DNA of 64,000 nucleotides from Halobacteriales archaeon YIM A00010 (GTDB lineage: Archaea > Halobacteriota > Halobacteria > Halobacteriales > Haloarculaceae): positions 434,001 through 498,000 of the forward strand of contig JAKCFJ010000002.1 of NCBI GenBank assembly GCA_025041175.1, in the 5' to 3' direction. Positions 44,381 to 53,117 of this stretch are shown piece by piece; position 1 is the stretch's first letter; every line of letters begins with the position of its first letter. Position numbers and translations under genes: made by a program. The notes beneath the pieces are model-generated. The model worked only from the letters and a program-made list of their open reading frames with translations. It searched no databases and was not told the DNA's origin.

Positions 44381-45313
44381 ATGGGGACCGTCGAGAGAGA
44401 CACCGATCGACCGACGCGGATCTGGCGGGGGGCGACGCATCTCTACCACAACCGTTGGGCGTACCTGCTCATCGCACCCGCGGTGGTGTTCCTGGTGAGC
44501 GTCGTCGGCTATCCGATCGTGGAGACGTTCCGGCTGTCGCTGTACCAGTCGCCAGCCGACTCGCCCATCGAGACGTACGTCGGACTCGCTCACTACGCCG
44601 CAATCCTCGATAGCGACGTCTTCTACCAGCTGCTCTGGCAGACCGGCCGGTGGGTCGTGCTCGGCGTCGCGGGGAAGACGCTGCTCGGATTACTGATCGC
44701 CGTCCACCTCAAAGGTGACATCCGTGGGCGGAAGTTCTTCCGAACCGCGTTCCTCATTCCGTGGGGGATCCCGTACGCAATCTCCGCCGTGGTGTTCCGG
44801 TGGATCGAACACCCACAGTACGGCGCGCTCAACGCCATTCTGATGAAACTCGGGGTGATCGACCAGGGAATTGGGATCCTCGGAAACCCCGAAACTGCGT
44901 GGATCGGCGTCGTCGTCGCGGATATCTGGATCGGGACGCCCTTCATGGCGATCATCCTCCTTGCTGGGCTGCAATCGATCCCCGAAGAGCTGTACGAGGC
45001 CGCTTCCATCGACGGGGCGAGACGCTGGGAACAGTTCCGCTACATCACGCTCCCACAACTCAAGAGCGTCATCTTCATTGCGACGCTGCTATCGACCATC
45101 TGGACGTTCGTCAGCTTCGACGTCATCTGGACGATGACCCGGGGCGGTCCGATCAACACCACGTCGACGCTGGTCATCCAGATCTACCAGGTCGGCCTGG
45201 AGAACGGTGATCTCGGTCGTGGAGCCGCCTACAGCGTCATCGGCTTCCTGTTTTTGCTCGTGTTCGCCGTGAGCTACCTCCGGGTCTACACCCGCGGGGG
45301 TGATGAGCTGTGA
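44381..45313 (+). CDS. sugar ABC transporter permease (MalF/UgpA type)
   Basis: 310 residues from the ATG at 44381. That start is supported by GGTGATC at 44368-44374, complementary to the 16S rRNA end and 6 nt away. Six membrane segments are visible, and the EAA loop reads E-L-Y-E-A-A-S-I-D-G-A-R-R-W-E-Q-F. It forms the channel with the next gene's product. The matching ATPase is not encoded in the window and may be a shared one elsewhere. Confidence 0.88.
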   Translation: MGTVERDTDRPTRIWRGATHLYHNRWAYLLIAPAVVFLVSVVGYPIVETFRLSLYQSPADSPIETYVGLAHYAAILDSDVFYQLLWQTGRWVVLGVAGKTLLGLLIAVHLKGDIRGRKFFRTAFLIPWGIPYAISAVVFRWIEHPQYGALNAILMKLGVIDQGIGILGNPETAWIGVVVADIWIGTPFMAIILLAGLQSIPEELYEAASIDGARRWEQFRYITLPQLKSVIFIATLLSTIWTFVSFDVIWTMTRGGPINTTSTLVIQIYQVGLENGDLGRGAAYSVIGFLFLLVFAVSYLRVYTRGGDEL

Positions 45314-46155
45314 CGATGGCGGGCCGCAACCGGAGCACGCTCCGAACGGTCCGGGTGTACGGCGTGTTGCTCGCCCTGCTCGGGATCATGATGTTCCCGT
45401 TTTACGTCATGCTGACGAGCACGCTCAAGCCGGAGAACGAACTGTTCTCCAGTCCGGTGACGCTGGTTCCGAGCGAGCTGACCATCGAGGCGTTCCTTTC
45501 GGTGTGGGGTCAGACGGACGTGCTGTTGTGGGTCGCAAACAGCTTCCTCATCTCGTTAGGGACAGTCGTCCTGACGCTGGTGCTCGCGATCCCAGCGGCG
45601 TACTCGTGTGCGCGCAACGACTTCGTCGGCAAGCGCTCGTTTCTGTTGTCGGTGCTGGTCGTCCAGATGTTCGCCCCGGTGGTGTTGATCGTCGGTCTGT
45701 TCGACGTCATCACTCAGGCCGGGTTGTTCAACACGTATCTGGCGGTGATCATCCCGGCGGCAGCGTTCACGTTGCCGTTTAACATCTGGATGTTGTACGG
45801 TTACTTCAAGACGATCCCGGTTTCGTTGGAGGAGTCGGCCCGGATCGACGGTGCGAGCCAGCTGCAGATCCTCACCAAGATCGTGTTGCCGCTGACGAAG
45901 CCGGCGCTGGTCGCCAGCATCACCTACACGTTCCTGTACGCGTGGAACAGGCTCCTGTTCGTTTTGACCTTCCTCACGGACAGCGCGAAGTACAACGTGC
46001 CCCGCGGCGTCTTCTCGATGGTCGGTGCGCTACAAACCGACTGGCAGATGATGCTGACCGTGTCGGTGATCGGCATCGTCCCTCTCTTGATCCTGTTTGC
46101 GTTCCTGGAGGAGTACATCGTTTCCGGGCTGACCGCTGGCGCGGTCAAAGAGTGA
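45310..46155 (+). CDS. sugar ABC transporter permease (MalG/UgpE type)
   Basis: 281 residues with GTG start overlapping the previous stop (GTGA); an ATG two codons later is an alternative. GGTGAT at 45299-45304 serves as ribosome site. Six membrane segments and an EAA loop S-L-E-E-S-A-R-I-D-G-A-S-Q-L-Q-I are clear. It is the second permease of the sugar importer. The overlap implies translational coupling. Confidence 0.88.
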   Translation: MTMAGRNRSTLRTVRVYGVLLALLGIMMFPFYVMLTSTLKPENELFSSPVTLVPSELTIEAFLSVWGQTDVLLWVANSFLISLGTVVLTLVLAIPAAYSCARNDFVGKRSFLLSVLVVQMFAPVVLIVGLFDVITQAGLFNTYLAVIIPAAAFTLPFNIWMLYGYFKTIPVSLEESARIDGASQLQILTKIVLPLTKPALVASITYTFLYAWNRLLFVLTFLTDSAKYNVPRGVFSMVGALQTDWQMMLTVSVIGIVPLLILFAFLEEYIVSGLTAGAVKE

Positions 46156-46218
46156 GGGCGTGCTTCTCCGATGCGGTGGCGGCGACAGCTTCTTTGCTGG
46201 TCCTTCGCAGGTATAGCC

Positions 46219-47385
46219 ATGGAGATCACGGACGTGACGGCGATAACCGTCGATATGCCCCTTCGGAAGCTCGATGCGCCCCTCGGTATCGGCCCGTACG
46301 TCACCAACCACGGGCAGGTCGATTCGATGGAGCGCGTCCTCGTTCGCGTCGATACCGACGAGGGAATCTCCGGATGGGGTGAGATGCGTACCGTCCTCTC
46401 GGCCGCCGCGACCGAATCAGTCGTCGAAGACGGCGTCGGGCCGCTGATCGAGGGCCAATCACCCTTCGAAGTCGAACGCCTTCGCCGCCAGGTGTTCATC
46501 GAGTACACGAACGTCGATCTGTTCTTCGCTGCCGTCGAAACGGCCTGCTGGGACATCGTCGGCACCGCGCTCGGCAAACCTGTCTACGAGCTTCTCGGCG
46601 GATCGACAGCGCCCTCACCGACGGGCGCGATGAACGCTGCCGCCGCCGACCGTGAACCCCAAACGGATCGTACGGTCGAGTTCGCGTTCTGTCTGGGCAT
46701 CCTTCCGCCCGAGGAGTCGCGCCTGAAGGCCCGGGAAGCGCTCGACGCTGGGTTCACCGTCCTCAAGACGAAAGCGGGTCGGGACTGGCAACAGGACGTT
46801 GCCCGCATCGAGGCGATGCACGAGGAGGTCGACGGACAGCTCCAGTTCCGCCTCGATCCGAATCAGGGATGGACGCCCGACCAGGCCGTCCGGGTCGGCG
46901 CGGCCCTCGAAGCGGCAGGCATCCACCTCCAGTACATGGAACAGCCGATCCGTATCAACAACCACGGAACGTTGGCGACGCTTCGGCGGCGACTGCGCCA
47001 GCCCATCGCTCCGAACGAGGACACGTACGTTCCACACAACCTCCAGTCGTTGATCGATGCCAACGCGATGGACGTCGCTGTCCTCGATCTGACGCCCGCC
47101 GGAGGGATCACCGGACTCCGACAACAGGCGGGCATCCTCGAGAACGCGGGGATCCCCTACACCCACCACTGTGCGTTCGATCTGGGCGTCCGTACCGCCG
47201 CCATCCTGCACGCGACACACGGCATTCCCGGCTTCAGCCTCCCGCCCGACACCACCTACTACGGGTGGGAGACCGACGTCATCGAACAGCCGTTCGATCC
47301 CACCGACGCCCGAATGGCGGTCCCCGACGAGCCCGGTCTCGGGGTCTCCGTCGACAGGGACGCCGTCGAAGCGCATCGAGTGTAG
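46219..47385 (+). CDS. enolase-superfamily enzyme (mandelate racemase/muconate lactonizing type)
   Basis: 388 residues from the ATG at 46219. The capping domain (about 1-120) is followed by a barrel with K-T-K (F-T-V-L-K-T-K-A-G), the metal ligands D in F-R-L-D-P-N-Q-G, E in Y-M-E-Q-P and E/D in P-N-E-D, and a late T-H-H-C. The K-x-K pair places it with the MLE/dipeptide-epimerase side of the superfamily, not with rhamnonate dehydratase. It may be a sugar-acid dehydratase or a cycloisomerase. It follows the permease genes by 63 nt and so is probably cotranscribed with the transporter. Confidence 0.78.
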   Translation: MEITDVTAITVDMPLRKLDAPLGIGPYVTNHGQVDSMERVLVRVDTDEGISGWGEMRTVLSAAATESVVEDGVGPLIEGQSPFEVERLRRQVFIEYTNVDLFFAAVETACWDIVGTALGKPVYELLGGSTAPSPTGAMNAAAADREPQTDRTVEFAFCLGILPPEESRLKAREALDAGFTVLKTKAGRDWQQDVARIEAMHEEVDGQLQFRLDPNQGWTPDQAVRVGAALEAAGIHLQYMEQPIRINNHGTLATLRRRLRQPIAPNEDTYVPHNLQSLIDANAMDVAVLDLTPAGGITGLRQQAGILENAGIPYTHHCAFDLGVRTAAILHATHGIPGFSLPPDTTYYGWETDVIEQPFDPTDARMAVPDEPGLGVSVDRDAVEAHRV

Positions 47386-47427
47386 CGTGGGAACGTTAAA
47401 GAGGTGTGGAACCATTTTCATCGCAGT

Positions 47428-48282
47428 ATGGTAGAGCTTTCGCTCCACGATCGTCCAGCCATCGTTACCGGGGCCTCGCGCGGGATCGGCCGCGCTATCG
47501 CCGCTAAATTCGCTGCGGCGGGCGGTGATGTCGTCGTCTGTTCCCGGTCGTACGACCGGATCGCACCCGTTGCTGAGGAGCTGTCGGCCGAGTACGAGGG
47601 ACGAGTCGTTCCCGTCGTGTGCGACGTGACTGACTCCGCGGCTGTCCGTGAGCTGGTCGACACGGCGGTCGAGACGTTCGGCGCGGTTCGCGTCCTCGTC
47701 AACAACGCCGGAGGTGGCGACGAATCGGCCCCCCTCCTCCACCGGTGTGATGAGGCGACGTTCGAGCGGATGGTCGAACTGAACCTCAAAAGCCAGTTTC
47801 TCGTGAGCCGCGAGGTACTCGCCGCGATGATCGCCGCCGGTGGCGGGTCGATGGTACACATCGGTTCGGTTAACGGGCTGTTCGGGATCGGTCTGGCCGG
47901 CTACTCCGAGGCCAAAAGCGGCCTGCTGGCCCTCTCACGAAACATCGCCACCCACTACGGCCAGTACGGAATCCGCTCGAACGTCCTTTCGGCCGGGACG
48001 ATCCGCACCGAACAGCGCCGCGAGGAGATGGAGACGACCGAACAGCGCACGGAAACCGGCGTCCAACAGCGCTGGCTCGATCAGTACCCACTGAATCGAT
48101 TTGGCACCCCCGAAGACGTCGCGGATACTACCCTCTTTCTTGCATCCGAACGGGCCGGGTTCATCACCGGCGAAAACATCCGTCTGGATGGCGGACTCAC
48201 GAGTGGACTCCCGACCTCCTTCGTCAACGAGGTGTACCAGGCCGACGAACGACCGAAACGAGATCCACAGAGCGAGGAGTGA
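47428..48282 (+). CDS. SDR family oxidoreductase, probable sugar or sugar-acid dehydrogenase
   Basis: 284 residues from the ATG at 47428. T-G-A-S-R-G-I-G at 14-21 binds the nucleotide, N-N-A-G follows near 92, and the active site is G-Y-S-E-A-K. It lies 42 nt after the enolase-superfamily gene in the same direction. In the known diketo-hydrolase route for L-rhamnose in haloarchaea, SDRs carry out both the sugar and the 2-keto-3-deoxyrhamnonate oxidations. Which step this one performs is not visible; the FAH-family gene downstream favours the second. Confidence 0.82.
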   Translation: MVELSLHDRPAIVTGASRGIGRAIAAKFAAAGGDVVVCSRSYDRIAPVAEELSAEYEGRVVPVVCDVTDSAAVRELVDTAVETFGAVRVLVNNAGGGDESAPLLHRCDEATFERMVELNLKSQFLVSREVLAAMIAAGGGSMVHIGSVNGLFGIGLAGYSEAKSGLLALSRNIATHYGQYGIRSNVLSAGTIRTEQRREEMETTEQRTETGVQQRWLDQYPLNRFGTPEDVADTTLFLASERAGFITGENIRLDGGLTSGLPTSFVNEVYQADERPKRDPQSEE

Positions 48283-48695
48283 CGGAGCAAATAGTTTTAG
48301 AAATAATTACTCAGTAATTCTGATCGTGGGCCGAAGCAGAGCACCACCGATTAAAACGGGTTTGTACGGTTAGAATCACACGGATTCGTCCGGCGTGTCG
48401 TTGTCTCTTCCCGCGTGGTGTCTTCGGCACTGTTACTGGATCCCCGATTGCTCGTTCTCACAGAAACCCGCTGTCACCCACCGACACCGTTTATAGGGCC
48501 GTCCTCCCGTTTACAGCCGATGGGTGTCGCTCGCGGCGTTTTGGCGCTGTTTCTTTTTCGTGTTTGGTCTGTACGAGCAACTACTTCCAATGATACTGTT
48601 CAGAAGTAGGGACGAGAAGATCGCGTTCTCGTGCTCCCACCAGACGATTTCCGACAGCGAAACTATTAATCGTCCTGTCGTTGTACAGCAGTTCG
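48283..48695. other. 413-nt spacer before the FAH-family gene
   Basis: AT-rich near 48295-48325. An AT-rich ACTATTAAT at 48662-48670 lies about 30 nt before the next ATG and is its likely TATA box. No gene is seen. Confidence 0.4.
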
Positions 48696-49532
48696 ATGCA
48701 ATTTGTCAGATACGCCGTTGACGGTTCCCCACAGTGGGGTATCAAGCGAAACGACGCCGTCGTACCGCTCGGGGTCCGGGAGGACGTTTCGGTGTCCGAT
48801 CTCGACAATCCAGGATTCCATCGCGTCGTCGAGCGAGCCGTTGCCGCCGAGGACCGCTCGATCCCGATCGAGGAGGTGACGCTGCTCGCCCCCGTTCCGC
48901 GTCCGGGCAAGATCATCTGTGCCGGACTCAACTACCACGATCACGCGGAGGAACAGGACGAGGAGGTTCCCGAGCGGCCGCTGCTGTTCGGGAAGGCCCC
49001 GACCGCCGTCACGAACCCCGACGATCCCATCGTCCACCCCGACGGGATCGAGGAGGTCGACTACGAGGTCGAACTCGGTGTCGTCGTCGGTCGGACGGCC
49101 AAAGACGTCGAGACCGAAGAGGCACGGGAGTACGTCGCTGGCTACACTGTGGTCAACGACGTGAGCGCGCGCGACGCGCAGTTCGCGGACGGCCAGTTCC
49201 TTCGCGGGAAGAGCTACGACACGTTCGCTCCGATGGGTCCAACGATCGTTCCAGACGCGTTTCTCGACCCGAACAGCCTCGATGTCGCCTGTCGCGTCAA
49301 CGGCGAAACCAAGCAAGAATCCAACACGAACCAGTTCATCTTCGACGTCGACGAACTCATCGCGTACATCAGCGGCGCAATGACGCTGCGTCCCGGGGAT
49401 ATCATCTCGACGGGGACCCCCGGCGGCGTCGGCATCTTCCGCGATCCGCCGGAGCTGCTCGAACCCGGTGACGTCGTGGAGACCGAGATAGCAGGGATCG
49501 GAACGCTCACGAACCCCGTCGTGGAAGAATAA
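48696..49532 (+). CDS. fumarylacetoacetate hydrolase-family protein, probable 2,4-diketo-3-deoxy-sugar-acid hydrolase
   Basis: 278 residues from the ATG at 48696 (M-Q-F-V-R-Y-A). The FAH fold shows I-I-C-A-G-L-N-Y-H-D-H, the metal acids in D-Y-E-V-E-L-G-V-V-V-G, N-D-V-S-A-R-D, and G-D-I-I-S-T-G-T-P-G-G-V-G. Members cleave a C-C bond in 2,4-diketo acids, using a divalent metal. In the diketo-hydrolase pathway this yields pyruvate and lactate from L-rhamnose or L-fucose. The neighbouring lactate genes 105 nt downstream support that reading. Aromatic-degradation hydrolases are the alternative. Confidence 0.82.
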   Translation: MQFVRYAVDGSPQWGIKRNDAVVPLGVREDVSVSDLDNPGFHRVVERAVAAEDRSIPIEEVTLLAPVPRPGKIICAGLNYHDHAEEQDEEVPERPLLFGKAPTAVTNPDDPIVHPDGIEEVDYEVELGVVVGRTAKDVETEEAREYVAGYTVVNDVSARDAQFADGQFLRGKSYDTFAPMGPTIVPDAFLDPNSLDVACRVNGETKQESNTNQFIFDVDELIAYISGAMTLRPGDIISTGTPGGVGIFRDPPELLEPGDVVETEIAGIGTLTNPVVEE

Positions 49533-49636
49533 ACCACCGGTATCGGAGGATCTCCGCGATCGTCCGGTATCACCGTACGGCCGTATCCACCCGGAGTACC
49601 CAAAACTAAATACTCGCGCAGTTCCATTTCCTTCCC

Positions 49637-50125
49637 ATGTCGACCGAGTATCAGGTATTTTCGGAGTCGCTCGCGGACGTCGGCGTCGATACGAGGCGAG
49701 TCGCTCCGGAGGACGCGGACAGCGCGATCGAGGAGTTGCGCGCCGGGGACACCGTCGCCGTTCCCTTCGAGCGGGACGATCTCACCGTTCCGGACGCGGT
49801 CACCACCGATCCCACGCCGGCCGAACTCCGCGCTGCCCGGACGGGTGTCACGCCCGCGGCGTTCGCCGTCGCCGACTACGGATCGGTCGTGCTCCCATCG
49901 ACACCGGCCGGAAGCGAGCTGGTGAGCCTGTTCGTGGACCGTCACGTTGCGGTCGTCGACGGCCACGACATCGTGCCGGACATGGAGCGCGCGTTCGATC
50001 GGTTCGGCCAGGACGCGGGGAGCGCAATCATCGCCACGGGACCGAGCGCGACAGCGGACATGGGCGCACTGGTCACGGGCGCTCACGGCCCGAGCGAGGT
50101 CCGCGTCATCGTCGTGGAGGACTGA
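49637..50125 (+). CDS. lutC: LutC-like LUD domain protein
   Basis: 162 residues. The LUD fold is seen from R-A-G-D-T-V-A-V-P through A-D-Y-G-S-V-V-L, H-V-A-V-V-D and the conserved end G-P-S-A-T-A-D-M, H-G-P-S-E-V-R-V-I-V-V. LutC is part of the LutABC complex that oxidises L-lactate to pyruvate. An AT-rich CTAAATAC lies about 30 nt upstream of the ATG. Its stop is 3 nt before the GTG of the next gene, so they form one operon. Confidence 0.85.
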   Translation: MSTEYQVFSESLADVGVDTRRVAPEDADSAIEELRAGDTVAVPFERDDLTVPDAVTTDPTPAELRAARTGVTPAAFAVADYGSVVLPSTPAGSELVSLFVDRHVAVVDGHDIVPDMERAFDRFGQDAGSAIIATGPSATADMGALVTGAHGPSEVRVIVVED

Positions 50126-50128
50126 CCA

Positions 50129-52303
50129 GTGTCGAACGCAGACCGCCTCCGTGAAATCATGGCCAGGGAGGGTGATGCGGTTCGGACGAACACGGAAGGA
50201 TTCAACCGCGGCCGGTACGAATCCGTCGCCGATCTCGAAGCGTCCGAGGCGTTGAAAGACGAGGCCCGCGCGATCAAGGAAGACGCCATCGAACGGCTCC
50301 CCGAGCTTGTAGACCAACTGACCGAAGCTGTCGAGAGCAACGGTGGAACAGTGTACGTCGCCGACGACGCTGACGACGCCAACGAGTACATCCGGTCGGT
50401 CGTCGGTGACCGGAACGCCGACCGGGTCGTCAAGAGCAAATCGATGACCAGCGAGGAGATCGAGATCAACGAGGCCATCGAAGCGGACGGCGTCGAGGTC
50501 GTGGAGACGGACCTCGGCGAGTGGGTGCTCCAGGTGGCCGACGAGGCACCGTCCCACATCGTCGCTCCGGCCATCCACAAATCCCGCGAGGCGATCGCAG
50601 AGCTGTTCAACGAACGGTTCGACCCCGAAAAACCGCTGGAGACCGCCGAGGAACTGACCCACTTCGCTCGGGAGACACTCGGTGAGAAGATGATCGACGC
50701 CGAGGTGGGTCTCACCGGCGCGAACTTCATTACGGCCGACACGGGAACGATGGCGTTGGTCACCAGCGAGGGCAACGCCCGCAAGACCGTGGGGGGAACC
50801 GACACCCAAATAACCGTCGCTGGCGTCGAGAAGATCATCCCGACGGTCGCGGATCTCCAGCCGTTCGTCGAACTCATCGGCCGGGCCGGGACGGGCCAGG
50901 ACATCACGTCGTACGTCTCGTTGCTCACTCCGCCGGTCGAGACGCCGGTCGTCGACTTCGAGGACGACACGACGCCCCTCTCGGAGTTCGACAGCGACCG
51001 CGAGTTCCACCTGGTGCTCATCGACAACGGGCGCATAGCGATGCGCGACGACGAGCAGCTGCGCGAGACGCTGTACTGCATCCGGTGTTCTGCCTGTTCG
51101 AACTCGTGTGCGAACTTCCAGAGCGTTGGCGGACACGCCTTCGGCGGAAAGACGTATTCGGGAGGGATCGCCACGGGGTGGGAGGCCGGTATCGAGGGGT
51201 TGGACGTCGCGGCGGAGTTCAACGACCTCTGCACCGGCTGTTCCCGGTGTGTGAACGCCTGTCCGGTGGGGATCGACATCCCGTGGATCAACACGGTCGT
51301 CCGGGACCGGATCAACCGGGAGGACGAGTCGCCCGACTGGCTCGTCGACGGACTGACACCCGACGTAGAAGCGGGGGGTGTGCCCCACCAGAAGCGGTTT
51401 TTCGGCAATTTCGAGGCGGTAGCGAAGTTCGGCAGCGCGACCGCTCCCCTCTCGAACTGGCTTGCCGATACGGGGGTCTCGCGGTGGTTTATGGGGCGGC
51501 TGCTGGATATCGACCCCCGTCGTGAGCTTCCGACCTTCGAGCGTGAGACGCTCGTGGAGTGGTTCGAGGACCGCGACTCGACAGTTACCGATCCCCGGCG
51601 GCGGGCCGTTCTCTACCCCGATCTCTACACGAACTACATCCAGGTCGAGCGCGGCAAAGCGGCCGTCGAGGTACTCGAAGCGCTGGGCGTCGATGTCGTC
51701 GTGCCGCCGGTGTCGTCTAGCGGCCGCGCCCCGCTCTCTCAGGGGATGGTCACGACCGCGACGGACCACGCCGAGCGGGTCGCTCGGACGCTCACACCCT
51801 ACGTCGAGGACGGGCGCGACGTCGTTGTGATCGAACCCAGCGACTACGCGATGTTCCAGCGAGAGTACGAGAAACTCCTCGATGGGAGCGGGACACCGCT
51901 CGCCGAGCACAGCTATGAGGCGTTACAGTACGTCTACGGACTCCTCGAAAACGGCGGCGATCCGTCGGTGCTGTCGGCGGTCAACGGCGACGAAGTCGCC
52001 TACCACAGCCACTGCCAGCAGCGCACGCTCGGACTGGAAGCGCACACTGTTGCCGTCCTGGAACAGTGTGGCTACCACGTGAGTACGTCCGACGTGGAGT
52101 GTTGTGGGATGGCCGGGAGTTTCGGCTACAAATCCGACTACTACGAGCTGAGCATGGACGTGGGCGATCAACTGCGGGACCAACTCCTGGCCGACGGCGT
52201 CCGCGAGCGGCCGGTCGTCGCCAGCGGCACCTCCTGCCTCGAACAGATCGACGCGCTCCTCGAACGCCAGCCCCGCCACCCGATCGAACTGCTGGCCGGG
52301 TGA
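50129..52303 (+). CDS. LutB-like LUD/ferredoxin protein fused to a CCG (LutA-like) domain
   Basis: 724 residues with a GTG start and GGAGG 8 nt upstream. Residues ~10-310 are the LutB LUD domain (G-L-T-G-A-N-F-I-T-A-D-T-G). Residues ~310-400 hold two 4Fe-4S motifs (C-I-R-C-S-A-C-S-N-S-C, C-T-G-C-S-R-C-V-N-A-C-P). Residues ~480-724 form a cysteine-rich CCG domain with H-C-Q-Q and D-V-E-C-C-G-M-A-G-S-F-G-Y. In Bacillus LutA and LutB are separate. The C-terminal half is clearly homologous to the C-terminal half of the D-lactate dehydrogenase-like protein at 53118. Together with LutC it should oxidise L-lactate. Confidence 0.85.
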   Translation: MSNADRLREIMAREGDAVRTNTEGFNRGRYESVADLEASEALKDEARAIKEDAIERLPELVDQLTEAVESNGGTVYVADDADDANEYIRSVVGDRNADRVVKSKSMTSEEIEINEAIEADGVEVVETDLGEWVLQVADEAPSHIVAPAIHKSREAIAELFNERFDPEKPLETAEELTHFARETLGEKMIDAEVGLTGANFITADTGTMALVTSEGNARKTVGGTDTQITVAGVEKIIPTVADLQPFVELIGRAGTGQDITSYVSLLTPPVETPVVDFEDDTTPLSEFDSDREFHLVLIDNGRIAMRDDEQLRETLYCIRCSACSNSCANFQSVGGHAFGGKTYSGGIATGWEAGIEGLDVAAEFNDLCTGCSRCVNACPVGIDIPWINTVVRDRINREDESPDWLVDGLTPDVEAGGVPHQKRFFGNFEAVAKFGSATAPLSNWLADTGVSRWFMGRLLDIDPRRELPTFERETLVEWFEDRDSTVTDPRRRAVLYPDLYTNYIQVERGKAAVEVLEALGVDVVVPPVSSSGRAPLSQGMVTTATDHAERVARTLTPYVEDGRDVVVIEPSDYAMFQREYEKLLDGSGTPLAEHSYEALQYVYGLLENGGDPSVLSAVNGDEVAYHSHCQQRTLGLEAHTVAVLEQCGYHVSTSDVECCGMAGSFGYKSDYYELSMDVGDQLRDQLLADGVRERPVVASGTSCLEQIDALLERQPRHPIELLAG

Positions 52304-53117
52304 TCGGGGGACCGGCCGTCGACTGCGACCGGGGCGCGATCGACGCGTCCGGTATTGTCCAACACCCGCGGCGTGTAACCGTACTGTGGCGTGGTGTGAC
52401 GCGACACCGCGCGGTCCGTATCTGCGTCCGACACCACTCTCTCCTCCGGTCGCGCATCCCGTAACGATTGTGAGGGGATCGTTACACACGTACCGTTGTA
52501 AGGAACAGCCGGTTGCGATGGGTGCTGTTATCGGACGAACACGCTACGCCGTAAACGACGCGGGCGCCGCCAGCAGAAATCCGTCGACGGTCGACCCCCT
52601 CTGGCAAAGTCGAGCGCTAAATCGTTCGGTACTCCCGGGCGAAACCACACCCATTCTTAGCAAAATTCCGATAATAAATAGGATAAATGATATCGTTGTT
52701 TCTGATCGATCCGGATACATGAGCACCACTAATACATGGCCAAATATAATAGAATAATGATGGAAGAGTCGTATCGCGCCGTTCATCCCCAATTCCTTCG
52801 ATTCTTCCATCGGTGCTTGGGCGTTCGACTCTGTCCCGGCCGACCGAATCACAGAACCACCATATTCAGTATATGTCGTAAATAGACAGTACAGATATGT
52901 ATAACATAATTCGAACATGTGCGATAGCGGTGGGCACGAAGGGTGAAGGAGGTGGCGACGGGAGTGTCATCCCCGATGGACACTCCGGTAGCGGGCTGGG
53001 TATCCCCGGTGCTGGCTTTGCTCGCACTCGCGCTGCGTCTTCGCTCCCTGATCGTGGGATCCACGAGTATCACCGTAGACACAGCATTTATCATGATCAA
53101 TCCTAGAGGTTCGCGTA
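52304..53117. other. 814-nt spacer between lactate genes
   Basis: Only short unconvincing frames are present. The 52660-52920 part is AT-rich. CATTTATCAT at 53085-53094 is a TATA box 29 nt before the ATG of the next gene. A regulatory role is likely given its length, but I see no clear palindrome. Confidence 0.45.
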
